Source: Proteromonas lacertae
Lineage: Eukaryota > Sar > Bigyra > Opalinata > Proteromonadidae
Assembly (NCBI GenBank): GCA_002245135.1
Contig: NGBS01000872.1
Location: 186,001 to 250,000 of the forward strand
Length of the DNA stretch: 64,000 bases
Direction of reading: 5' to 3'
Shown here in pieces: positions 11,401 through 24,700 of the stretch (the first letter of the stretch is position 1; each line of letters opens with the position of its first letter). The notes beneath the pieces are model-generated. The model was not told the DNA's origin. It searched no databases and saw only the letters and a list, made by a program, of their open reading frames with translations. The position numbers and the translations under genes are program-made.

Positions 11401-13959
11401 CAAAGATAGATACAAAACCAATAACTAATCAATCAGAAGTAGCTGATGTAATACAAGATAATAATGCAAAGAATAATAGAATAAAGTTTGAATTAGATGA
11501 TTTTGAACCTGAAGAAGTTGATGAATTGAGGAATAATGAAATAGAAAAACAAATGAGAATATTGCAATCAGAATTGAAGAGTGTAATGCATAGAAATAGT
11601 AAAAGAGGAGAAATAATAAGAAATAGAATATTAATAATCATGAAACCTTTTTGAATAATTTAAAACAAAATACTTGGGTAAATCAAGCCTGAAATAATGT
11701 TTAAGAATTATATGACAAAAGTATTGGAATATGAGAAGAAACATAGTGTTCCAGATCTTGAAGATCAAGTTTGTGATGTATGTTATGATGATGATAGTGC
11801 ATATGGAAATCAAATTGTATTTTGTGATTCTTGTAATGTAGGAGTTCATCAAGTATATATATATTGTTGTGTTATTTATTTATTTATTAATAGAAATGTT
11901 ATAATATTCCAATCATTCCAGCCAATGAATGGTATTGTATGAGATGTAAACAGAATCTATCACAAGATATGAGTTGTTTTTTATGTGGTTTGCAAGGTGG
12001 TGCATTAGTTCCAACTGATAATGATAGAGTATAAAATATAGTAAACTATTATTATTAATAGTGGTGTCATGCTTCTTGTGCTGCATATATTCCAGAGATA
12101 AAATTAGTCAAAGAAAATGATGAAGGATATAGAGCATGTAATATTTCAAGTATTGACAGATTAAGATATGAAATACCTTGCTATTTCTGTAAGAAGACTG
12201 GTTATGCAGTAATTCAGTGCTTAGAACAACATTGTTCAACATCTTTTCATGTTAGATGTGCTTTAAATCATAAGTTAACTAATGCTGTTGTTTTAAGATG
12301 GATAAATGGTCCTGATCCTCAAAATCCAATTGATGCTATTCCTTATTGTTTATGTAAACATCATTGTGATTTACCAATGCCAAGTAATTGGCAGAAATTA
12401 GCTACAGAATTGATTAGACCTAAAGTGAAGAAAATAAAAAGGAAAGCAGAGAAAGCTAAAAGTCCAAGACCAAAGAAGAGAGTAAAGTATTATCCAGAGA
12501 GTGATGATGAAGAATCACATATCAAAATTGTATTTATTATTAATATATATATATATCTTATTATTAATTATAATAGAAAAATGTATCATTTCCAAGAAGC
12601 AGAAACTCTAATAATCCAAACAGACAGTATGGTATATACACTGATCAAGTCAATTGGATTGATGCATTAATAAAAGAATTGAAAAGTTGTAAATTTAGTA
12701 GATATTTAACAAAGAAATTATATTTACATGGAATTGGAGATTATGTTAGAGGATTGAATGGATTAATAAAATTCCATCGTAATTATATATTTACATCCTA
12801 TGATTTATTTGTGAGATTATTGAGAGACTTGTTCTTTGGTTATTTAGATAATGATGTTGGTTGTAACACTCACAATGAATCGTTAAGATGTAAATCCATT
12901 CAATTTTTAGCTATTATTGTATCAAACCATAAAAATAGCTATGATCAAACTCATCCTGATTTCTTCATGCCTAACACACCTAATATTGAACAAAAGAATG
13001 CAGAATCTTTAATGAAACTACTTACAATTTTACAAAATCTACATAATGATAAGAATAAAATCGTGAATAACAGAGAAGGAGAAGTTGTACTAACAACTGA
13101 AGAGAATCAAACAGAAGAAACAAAAGAATCAGTATCTATTAAAGTAAGTAATGTTCAAATGGAAATAGTGGATAAAGATGATAATAATAATGATGATAAT
13201 AGTTCATCTACATTTGTTGATAACCCAATAGATACAAATACTGAAGTAAATATACAATATGATAAGAATAAAGAAGAAAAAGAAATAAAAGAAACAGAGA
13301 ATATAGATTTACCACCTCCACCTTCTATTACTTCTAATAATGAGAATAATAATACAGAAACTCAAGCAATGGAAGAAGAAGATGATGATCCAAATGCATT
13401 GTATTGTATCTGTAGAGAGAAATATGAAGGTTTTTATTTCCAGTGTAGTAAATGTGAAGGATGGTTTCACTTTATATGTTTAGGTTATTATCAATGTACT
13501 GATCCAAGTCATAAAGACTGTGTTATATCTAAAAATGGTAAACATTTCTCAACAGAAGGTGACTTTTATTGTCATGGATGCAATTATGATATGGCATATC
13601 CTCAAGATATATATGATAATAAAAATGTTGTTGTAAAAGAAGAAAAAACTGAAGAATTACCTATAAATGAAGAGAAAAAAGAAAAAGAACCACTACCTCC
13701 ACAAATAGAGATAGAACATCAAGAAGAAGAACAACAAGAACAACAAATAGATATATCACAACAACCACAGAAACAACAGAGACAAACTCAAATTAATGAA
13801 TTTATAACATCAAATAATGTTGAGAAAAGAAAACGATGTAGAAATAAAAGTAAGGATATGGAGATAGATGATGATGATGATGATGATGATGAGGAAGACA
13901 ATGCTGATGATGAAGAGGATGAAGAGGAAGAGGAATATAGCGACTTTGATAATAATTAA
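8417..13959 (+). CDS. Bromodomain - PHD/ePHD - GNAT acetyltransferase chromatin protein
   Basis: A large nuclear protein joined from about ten exons. The start at 8417 leads straight into a BRPF-like bromodomain (8420-8870) with DYYEVIKHPMDLGTM and the acetyl-lysine-binding Asn in CKEYN. Next come a first PHD-zinc-knuckle-PHD (PZP) module (about 9030-9540) and a second (about 9655-10175; CNKCKMTVHPECYG). A GNAT-type acyltransferase domain (about 10650-11170; TGVTLFAMAVEHARKE, then CCDSTAESVSFYFKVFNM) follows. A third PZP module (about 11770-12365) precedes an acidic linker and a final PHD (13393-13605; CICREKYEGFYFQCSKC). The inferred role is reading acetyl and methyl marks on histones and writing acetylation. 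The frame break at 11624-11705 can be explained by two introns, one ending AAG. The order of domains is unusual. Confidence 0.8.
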
Positions 13960-14145
13960 ATGATGTTGAGTTTGTTTTTAGTCCATTTTATTCAGCTTCA
14001 GCTAGTTGTAATTTTATTGTTCAATACCTATATGTATAAGAATATATTATTATTTCTGTATTGTTTTATGGATTTGAACATTCACTGTAAAACAAACATG
14101 AATTTGATTGACTCAAACTTTTTATTTTCAAAAAACTATCTTTAC

Positions 14146-17100
14146 ATGGCAACATTAAGACCACTTCCAGATTTGCTCAAATTGGTATAGGCGGTCATAA
14201 TTATTCCATATGTAGGCAAAAACAGGTCCATACGATGATCGTTTTATGGCAATTTCTGATATTCGTGAAATTCTTGAGAGAAAACAAGAACTAGACGCAG
14301 GAGACCTTGGAAGTATTTCAAAGGTAGTTTTAGAGAGATTTCAAAGTGAAGAACAGAGTGAAATCCTTTCTATTGCTGTAAAAGTTTTAGCGCTTGTTGT
14401 AAGTAGAGATAAACCACCAGTCAATGATATATCAAACACATTGATTAACCTAATCTTGTCAGATAAAGCTAATTCGAAGTATTTGCTTGTAATTGTAATT
14501 TACATAGAGACACTTATGTGTTAGGTATGAAATCCTTAATTACTGGAATAAAAGAGAGTTACAAGAGTGATTTGATAAGTATAGTGATTTTATTTTTCTA
14601 TTCTCTTTATAGATACTCTTGGTGGTAGAGACGGTTTATTCCTTCTTATTACTGATAGTAATTTATCCATAAGAATCGAAGGATTCCACTTATACACCAC
14701 CTTATTCAACAGATTCTGTTCATCTTACTCAGATGGTAAAAAAGTGGTATACGAAGCAATCAGCAACTTAGGTGCAAAAGGTGAAAATAATTCAGCACTT
14801 CAAACAGCAGCTATTGAAACAATCTGCAGTTATTTACCTTATCTAGCTAATCAGTATGATGTTGTTGTAAAAACCATAATTGACAATATGAAGAAGTGTA
14901 ATGCAGATTCTGAGAATTTAAGACCATATATAACCTGTTTAGGAGAAATATCTCATATTAATGGATATTTATTATCACCTCAAATTAGTAGTTTTATTGA
15001 CAATCTGTTTGAATATGTTGGTGAAGTAAAAGACAGTAAGAAACAGAATCCAACTGGTGATGAGATAAGAGCAAAGTGTTTTATGACATTAGAGCAATTG
15101 ACAATTAACTGTACCGAATCTATGAAAGGAAATGCTGATAAATTAATAAACGTATTTATTGTTGTTATTATATATATATAATTATAGAAAGCTATTCAAT
15201 TTGCAGTATATGATCCAAACTTCCACTATGATGAGAATGTAACTGATGATATTGGTGAAGCTAATGAAGATAATGGAAACAACAACAACAACAACAACAA
15301 GAATAAGAATGAAGATGATGATGATGATGATGATGAATATGATGATGACGAATATGAATATGAGAGTGATAATGGTGAAGAAGATGACAGTTGGCAAATA
15401 CGAACTAATGCAATAAAGGTATTAATAGCCTGTGTGAATAAAGAGATAATATCAATGGATAAACTGGTAGAAACATTGGGTAGATTACTGATAGTAAGAT
15501 TCCAAGATAGAAGTGAGAATGTGAAGTTAGAAGTGATTAGATGTGGTTCAATATTATTACAAAGAATTATATCATTAAGTGAACATAATGTTGGTTTATA
15601 TAGTAAAGATATTACTTCATTCTTAGATATGACTATTAGTAGAATATGTATATTTATTATTATTATTATTATGTATAGTATCTTATACTCAACCACAATG
15701 TAGTCAAAATGTAAGACAAAGTGTCTATTCTTACTTGTCATTATTCTTATTATGTTTAAAGTATAATCCAGTCAAAGTTAAAGATAGTGACATTAATGAA
15801 TTAATGGATAGAATTATACGTGGTTTAAGTGATTCTAGTAGTACAAACATTGTTATTAATTCGATTGAATGTTTGAATAGTTGTTTATTATTATTTTCTG
15901 ATAATAATTCTATCTTAATTAAAGCATATCCAATTATTATCAAGTCATTATTGGATCATACTCAGAAAATATCATTTTTTTTTATTTTTAATATATAAAT
16001 ATTATATTATTATTATTTTCCTTAATCTTTGATTTTTACCCATCTTTCAAAGTAGCAATAGCTTCTTCTGATACTATTAATTCATTTCTATTATATTTCT
16101 CTAAACAATCAACTGTACCAAAATGTATAACTGATTCATTAGAGAATATATGTGAAGCAATTAAGAAACAATTATTAAATGAAAGTTCATTAGCTGATTA
16201 TAAGTGTAGTTTATTACACGTTGTTGTATATATATATATATAATAATTATTATTATTAGAATACTATATATTATTACCATAACAAACATGTTGAAAAACT
16301 AACTAAAGATTTCATTGATATATTATTAAAGTGTTTGAGTAATATTGCTATTACTTCATCAACATTAGACGTATTAAACACCATTCTTAGCAATTCATCA
16401 ACTGATATAGTTAAACCACATATTAGTATATATATATAATATTAATGTTATTTATAGCTGAGATATTAAGCCATTTATTCACAATATTACAAAAGGATGA
16501 AATGAATAGAGTCAATTCAATCAATCTCTTAATCATCATAGTTAATAATTTCTCCTCAATATTACCATCTGCTCAAGTTACAATTCTATTGGATATTGTT
16601 ACTAAAGCAATATCTAATAAGCATGATATATATACAACACTACAAAATATCAAATTATTAACTTCATTGATTGAGAAAGGATTAGTTTCTGATTTTAGTA
16701 AATTACAGCCAAGTGTATTGAATCAAATATTGATTATATCAATGAATACTACCATTACTGTATATATTAATATATATATATATATAGAATGATAATAAAG
16801 AAATCTTATCCAATTATCTAACAACATTATGTAAATCCAATAAGGTAAATGGAAAAGAATTGATAAAACTCATTCAAAAGGATGTTGAAAAGCTATCAGG
16901 AAATGAAAGAAATGTTATTGAGAATTATCCACAATTATTATATGGAATTATATTGACATTACCTGATGATATTACAGCTACAATAATAAAAGAGTACATA
17001 TATATATATATATATATTATTTATTTATTTATTAGTTTTATGGAATGTAATGTAAAGATTCCAACATTATATGCTATTCAGTTAAGATGCTTAGGATTAT

Positions 17101-18468
17101 TGGGAAGAAAAATAAATATATCAAAAATATATACCAATTTATATACTAAATTAGAGTCTTTATTATCTGAAAGTATATTTATATATATATAATAAATAAT
17201 AGAAATGGATATTGTTACAGCTGCAGCATGTTTTGCATATGGTAATTGTTGTATTACATCTGTTGATACGTATATTATAATGATAGTTTTTTTATTATTT
17301 TTATTGTAGTACATTAAGTCAATTATTAAATCAAATCAGCAAGAATAGTGGTGAAGATCGATATGTAGTGATATTACAAGAATTAATCATTGGTGCAAGT
17401 CATAATATCTCTATATTACAAAGTAAAGTGAATGAAATACTAAACATACTGTTATCCACCTTATATTCAATGAATAAAATAGATGGTGATATTTCAAGAC
17501 AATTAACCAAAATCAATAACATTGGAATGTGTTTATCATTGTTATATCCATTAAATCCAAGTGAAATATTTAATAATATTGATAAACTATTTGATGATGA
17601 AATGATTACTGCAAGATTATGTTCAATCTATGCAATTAGATACTTGGCTAATAATGAAGATGTGTCTAACAATATAGTTTCATTATTACCCAAATATATT
17701 AAATTATTTGATATTAATCAACACTTGGATTTATTAAGAGAAAGCTTGATTACTTTTAATAAGATATTATCCACTGGATATAATTGTTTTTATCGTCCAT
17801 TGTTTGATAATCATGTATTTACTGATATGTATATTATATATTTATTAATATGTTTATAGACTTACACCATTATTAACTCATAAAAGTAGTAATACTAAAA
17901 CTCCAATATCTTTTATTTTTTTTTTTAAATATAAGTTATGTTCTTAATTATTATACACTATTGATGAAGCTGTGTTGATTAGAAGACAAGCTTATTTCTG
18001 TTATCGTACAGCCTATTTGAAGTATTCACACTCATTATTCGATTTTGATACTTTATTACCTATTATTATCGGATCATTTGATCAAAAATATGAAGTAAGA
18101 AGCATTAGTTTAGAACTTCTTAACAAACTGTTCAGTGATGACGAAGAATTAAGTATTAAATACATAAATCAAGTTAAAGATCAATATGATAAGGTATATA
18201 CTTATATATTTTATTTATTCATTATTTTATTTGATAGCTGTTCAAAGATAAAGAAACTAGACCAAATGACGATTCATTAGATATTTTGGTGAAGATTTAT
18301 CTTTCATTACGTAATGTTATACCACCTCGTGAAAATACAAGTTATATAAACTCTGTGAATCATATAGAAGAAAAATTAAACCAAGACAGTAGAGTATTTA
18401 TTTCTTTGTAGTTATATTTTGTATAGTGTAAAGAAAGAATGATGGTTACTCCTGTAACTCCTCATTAA
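14146..18468 (+). CDS. CAND1: Cullin-associated NEDD8-dissociated protein (CAND1/TIP120)
   Basis: A HEAT-repeat solenoid that swaps substrate receptors on cullin-RING ubiquitin ligases. The start at 14146 gives MATLRPLPDLLKL, followed after a 31-nt intron by TGPYDDRFMAISDI, matching the CAND1 N-terminus. Diagnostic elements are NADSENLRPYITCLGEI and an acidic loop ending DDSWQIRTNAIK, the counterpart of human SWKVRRAAAK. Near the end, TIDEAVLIRRQAYFC aligns with the TVDDGLDIRKAAF segment. About fifteen introns are needed. Most are GTAT...TAG, many with AT dinucleotide runs, but two join correctly only as AT...AC introns (15969-16039 and 17906-17956). The final exon is short and ends at the TAA at 18466. 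Confidence 0.88.
15969..16039 (+). other. Probable U12-type AT-AC intron in CAND1
   Basis: The coding frame ends at ...CAG AAA and resumes at CCA TCT TTC AAA, with no GT donor available. The 71-base gap starts ATATCATTTT and ends TTTTTAC. It contains TTCCTTAAT 13-14 bases before the AC, a full match to the U12 branch consensus TTCCTTRAY. Removing it restores frame and gives KPSFKVA, as expected for this HEAT region. Confidence 0.75.
17906..17956 (+). other. Probable U12-type AT-AC intron in CAND1
   Basis: A second gap with no GT donor. It starts ATATCTTTTA, ends TTATAC, and carries TTCTTAATT (one deviation from the U12 branch consensus) about 9-10 bases before the end. Removal (51 nt) joins AAA ACT CCA to ACT ATT GAT GAA, producing TPTIDEAVLIRR, which matches CAND1. 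Confidence 0.72.
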
Positions 18469-18761
18469 ATTTGATTATAAATCTCAGATATAAATGATAG
18501 TGTGTTGAGGTTTAATAGTATCATATTTGCTATACTAAAAAAAACATTTCATAATAGATTCTATGAAAAAACAAGAAAATTACTCTAGTTTTCAACTATA
18601 AAATAAAATTATACATTCTACTCTCTATTCTAATAATTTTATTTCATTTTATCAACTTATACTAAACTAAAAATGTCCTATTCAAAAATAGGAAGTTTGA
18701 AATGAAATTTTTGAAAGCTTGAATTTTGCTTGAAACATTTGATTGGATATTTGGAATAAGA

Positions 18762-21700
18762 ATGACTGTTATTCATTTCTTATTGTTTGCTTTGTGTATT
18801 TATATTTTTTATATTATATTTTTTAGGTTTATGCTCTGTTACACTTACAGACAACACAAAGTATACTGATCAATTTAGTGTTTTACATTATGGTAAGAAT
18901 AACCATGGTGAAATTTCATCAGAAGGATCTGGAAGAGAATCAGTACAAGGATATGGTAATCAAAGATGCGAAGGATCTGATAAGAAAGTTGTACATATCT
19001 TCTTAGAAGGATATGTTGGAAGAAATCAAGGAAATGATGATGTACTTACTGATTTCAGAAAGTATTTCACTCTCAAAAACAAGAATGGTCAAACTGATCT
19101 TACAAACAAGTTTACAGTAATAGCCGATGGTAGTAAATATTCCCTAACATTATGCTCATCATGGAATGACGTATATGAGTTGAGAAGAAGCAATATAGAA
19201 CACTTAAATGTGGAATTAGGTATTCTGTTGATAGAAAGTGATGGTAAAACAATTAGAAAAATCGAATTAGACAAAATTAAGTTAAATGAAGGTATAGAAA
19301 TATCATTAGAAGTTGAATCAAGAAACAGAATAAATCAAGAGTCTTCCTCATTAGAATACTATCAAACCTATTTCAATTTAACAGTTGGATTAGAATACAT
19401 AATAAAGCCGAAGTTTCGGGGTAGTTGTAGCGTAATTAGTCAAACAGGTATGCCAAGTGATAATGGTTTTAGTTTTGAGAATGGTGTATTTACAGTAACA
19501 CTTTTAAGAGCATTAAATGAAAGATTGGTAATAAGTGTTACTTGTGATTCTTCATCTGAGGTTCAATTGGTATTTGTGAGTAATAATGGTTATGTATTCT
19601 ATTCGAATAGTATAGTGAATGAAATGCGAAGTGTATTATACAATGAGAATGTAAAGAGTTGTAATATCACTCCTTCATTACCAACTGGAATAGTATTAAA
19701 TCCAAGTAGTTGTTCAATCAGTGGATTTATAGGTGATGTAGTAAGTTCAATGAAAGAATATACAATTGAATATACAATGAAAGATGGAATTGAACAAATA
19801 AATAATGAAAAGATGAAAATCGCTGTTAGTTCAACATTATTAGAATGTTCTTATGGAATTGATGAAATAATCACAATTCCAATGAATAATCCATTTACAA
19901 TAAATAAACCTCATTGCAATACTCCAATCTACGGTTGTAAAATAGTATCAGGTGAATTATTTGGTGGATTAGTGTTGAATGATAATTGTGAATTTACAAC
20001 TAGTGGTATTTCTTCTACTTATGAAACAACCAAATTATCAATCGAAATAACCAACTTGAAACAAACCATCGGAATAGAAATCTCTTTACAAGTAGTAGAT
20101 ATTCCTACTCCAAAAACAAAACCATTACAATTCTTATCATATCAATCAAATGAAGTAATGTTTTTAGCTGAAATAAATAGTGTTTATTCACCATCATTTG
20201 AAGGTGAAATAGAAAGTTGTGAATATGATATAGAAACAAATGGTGGAAGTTTACCAAATGGAATAACAATAGATTCTAATACTTGTACAATAAAAGGTAA
20301 ATATACAACCAAACCAAGTTATGATTCTCAAAAGATTGTAATAACTGGAAAGAATAGTCACAGTTCATCCTCTTATACAATACTAATTCACTATTATGGT
20401 AAAGATGCAACTCAAGCTATTCAAGGATATAAAACTTATTACCATAAAGATTTATTTAATGAAAATGCATGTTGTTTAAGTCATGCTGTTTCTGAAAATG
20501 CAAAATTAAAGTATGTAATGACAAAGAGATATATAGATTATGAGAAAGGATCATATTTATGGCCTGATTTAAGTTACAATATGGAAATTGAAACATCAAT
20601 TAACTTTACATATGTAGTTAATGATTTAAATACGAGAAATGAATGGAAATTTTCCGGAAATTGGTGTAATTTTGGAGGTGCTAATACTAATTTGCATTCA
20701 TATAAAGGTTATTTATGTAACGATGATTGTCAAAATTATAAAGATGGTGCACGTGGTGATTATAATCATGCTTATGGTGAAAGATATTTGTATTATGGAA
20801 GACCAAAAACCACATCAAATACTTTTCATGCAGATTATTATACAATAAGTGCATTCCCTAATAATAAGAAAATATCAAACTTAGGTGATGAAATGTATCA
20901 CATTCCAATTGGATTTATGGAATATAATTTCACTTATGCTATATATCCATTAAATGGTCCAATTCCAATCAACACATTGATATTCCATAAAACAATAACT
21001 CCTAGTAATTATCGATCATTTTCAATATATCCTCCATTACCAACTGGATTATATTTCAATGAAAAAACAGGTGAAATAAGTGGAAGTCCAACAATTGAAT
21101 CTCCATTAACATCATATTATGTTATAGGTAATACAATACTATATGATAAACTAACAACAAAAGTTGACATTGGTGTAGAAAAATATGAATCAAGTAATAC
21201 ATTTACATGTGAAACTAAGGATAAATATACAGCAGGAGAAACAATATCAATTCAATGTGGTAAATTAGATAAATCAAAATTCACTTCAAGTACATTACCC
21301 AAAGGTTTGACAATTAACAAAGATGATGGTATTATATCAGGAGTTGTATTAGAACCAGTAATCGATTATAAAGTGACTGTATATCGATATGAATTAACAG
21401 GAATTAGTTCTCATGAAATTTCAATAACAATAGAAGCTTCACAATATTATTTCGAATTGGTATATGAATATGAAGATATAAATAATAAAGAAATAATTGT
21501 AAAAAAATCAAATGGAATAGCAGTTACCCCAAAAGAATTTGAGCCAATGAAATCAATTAAAATATTTGTTGTAAATGAAGATAATCAAGGAAATGGAAAT
21601 TATGAAATAGAATTTAAAGGTAATGGAAAATACAGAATATATAATTCTGAACATAATATATTAGTTTCAAAATCAGCAACAGCTAATGAAAAGATATCAT

Positions 21701-24700
21701 TTTCCGTTGTTAATACTGGAAAACCAATAATTGAATATTCCAGTAATAAATATGAATTATTAGTTCTAACAGATTATTATATTGGTCCAAAAGTGAGAAA
21801 TGGAGCTTATTTATTTGAGATAGATGCTATTCCTGATGGAATGACATTTGATAAATCAAGTGGTGTGTTGAGTGGATTTGTTAGTAATAGATATAATGGT
21901 GGTAAAGTAACAATAAAATGTAAAAATGAGAATGGTTATTCTGAACCAGTTACATTAACTATAACTACTCTTCACAATCCCAATTATCCAATTACTGATA
22001 CAACAGAATGGGAATATACCGATACTAGCCAAACAGATTCATCTTGGTCATTGTTTTATAATCCAAATGAAGAGAATTGGAAATTAGGAATAGCAACTGA
22101 ATTTGATAAAAAGTCATCAATTACCAGATATTATCGAACATCATTTGAAATAGCAGATATAACACAAACTGGTCCTCCATCTATAAGAATAGCATATAAT
22201 GATGGTTTATTAATCTATGTAAATGGATATGAAATATTCCGAAGAAATCTGAAAGCAGGTGAAATAGATTCTTCAACATTATCATTAAAAAGTAAAAAAG
22301 AGACTAAAAAATTGTCAATTCCATTAGAAGTAATTCAAGATGGAATAAACTATATTGGAATAGAAATTCATGAAAATTCCAAACCAACAGATAAAAGTGA
22401 TATATTTGTATTAGAGTTGTCATATACAAACGCTATTACTACATCTAATCAAATATCAAAAGTTGATAATGTAGATTATGTTTTAACTCCAGCTACAAAT
22501 AATGAATTAGAGAATGGATATAATGTAGAAGGAATGGAAAAAACATTTGAAATTAAAGAAGGGGTTGTTAGAGATTTTTGTTCGATTAAATTCTATGCTA
22601 ATGAAAAAGTAGAAAGAACAAAATCGAACTGGTTTCCATATAATATTACATATACATTCAAAAACAATGAAGCTCATTATATAAATGAATTTTCAATAGC
22701 TGGATGTACAAATAATGCAAATACTCATCCTAAATCAATAAAAATCTTTGGAAGTAGTGATAGTGAAAATCCAATCTGGAATGAATTATATTCAAATGAA
22801 AATATGAGTTTGACCGAAATAGGAGGAGATCAAAATCCTATAGCTGGATTAAATTGTTATAATTCATTTCCATATAATTTATTAAATAATAAAAAATCAT
22901 TTGAAAGTTACAGATTAGAAATATTTGATAATAATAACTTTACGGATGTATGGGGATTTTATATTCAGTTTAAATTATTTGTAGTGAATCAAAAGCCATT
23001 ATTCGTATGTGAAAATGATGGAGAATTTCCTACAGTATATGTTGGTGGAAGTTCAATGGTAAAATGTAATTATGGATATAAAAGTAAAAAATGTTTAGAA
23101 AATGGAGTATGGGATAGTGTTATTAATGATAGTAAATGTTTTGTAAATCCTCCTACTCAACCACCTCCAACAACTCAAACTCCTACAACTGTTAAACCCA
23201 CAACACAAACTCCTACAACACAAGAACCTACAACAATTAAACCAACAACTCCTTCACCCACTACAGCAAGACCAACAACAGTAAAACCAACAACACTACC
23301 ACCAGGAAATGATTTTTATGATGTTATTACTCAAGATAAAGATGAAATATTACTTGATAGATCATATATAGTTGAAATGAAAGATTGGAATATTCCATCA
23401 ATAAAATTCTCGAAATTAATAGGTAAAGGTGATGAAACAAAGATAATATTAAAATTCGATTCAAATGGTGAAGAAACTAAAAACATTCAATTATTTGGTG
23501 ATTTAGATGGTAAAGTATTAGAACATGTTCATTTTGTGATCGAATCGTTACCAGTTGAAAATATGTTGAAATTAAATGCAAATGGAATATTTTCAAAGTT
23601 ATCTAATAGTTATTTATATGATATTGAACTGAAAATCGAATCGAATATCGAAATGATTCAAAATGAAGAAGATAAAACCTTTGGTTTATTGAGTAATTCA
23701 ATGGAGAATATGATAATGATTCATGTTGGAATATATTTTGATGGAAAGATCTCAATAACTACTAATGAATGGAAAACAACATTTGGATTGATTAGTGGAA
23801 GTATAAAGAATATCGAAGGAAAAGAAGTGAGTGGAATATTTGTGAAAGGAAATGAATATAGTTTTACATCTACCAGAAATTATGATAATGATCATTTTGT
23901 ATATAATGGTTTGATGTTTGGTGAAGGAAAAGATGTAATAATATCGTATAGTTATAGTGATATAAATAAATATAATGCTGATATAAAAAGAGGTATAAGT
24001 ATTAGTGTTACAATATCACATGGTTTGACTGATTCAAGTTTTATAAAATTCTTTAGATGTTTTGTTATTATTCGAGAAATAGCAGATATTGTTACCAATA
24101 ATTGGACATTCTTTGGTCCATTTGTTTGTCGAAGTAGTACAGCAGTTTATGTAGATGAATGTTGGAATGATATAAAATTTGGTATAATAAATGGAACAAT
24201 GGATGTAGTAGGATTTAGAGGTAATTATGAAAGTAGTACTGAAAATGCAAAAGTAGAATTATCAAATAGTTATAGTAATTGGGAATTTACACAATCAACA
24301 ATTGGTGAAGTAAATATAAACTGTATAGCCAAATATGGAGTTGTTAGTTCAATAATAAAGAATGTCTATGTTTCAATAACAGTTAGTTCTGATGAAATAT
24401 TATTTTACAAAATATATAAAATAGGTGATGGAAGTAGCCCAGATTTAATGAACAATGTTTATATTCAAATACCAAATAAATATAAAGTAGAAGGAGTTGG
24501 ATCAGTAGAAATAGTTGATGAAAATTCTGATATAAAAGAAAAGCCATATAAATATTTGAATGGATTCTTTAAAAAAGATACAAAAATGTATTATTCCACA
24601 ATGCCAAGATATGATGGAAATAAAATAATTGATGAATATAAGCTATTAGAAAATGTTGATATATCATTTGATGAAAATTCTTATCCATATTATAACAAAG

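Noticed and set aside
11600-11720. Stop codons splitting the bromodomain/GNAT gene in two
   Set aside because: A 44-nt intron ending TAG and a 28-nt intron ending AAG bring the frame through, and an AAG acceptor is also needed in the adenosine deaminase gene. Still to be confirmed by cDNA.
14480-14530. Apparent frameshift in CAND1 after SDKANSK
   Set aside because: A 29-nt GTATTTGC...TAG intron starting two codons earlier restores the CAND1 alignment (SDKANSK to DTYVLGMKS), so no shift is needed.
16220-16260. Long AT dinucleotide runs as functional repeats
   Set aside because: They sit inside short introns (also near 9090, 16980 and 60130) and look like drift in intron sequence.
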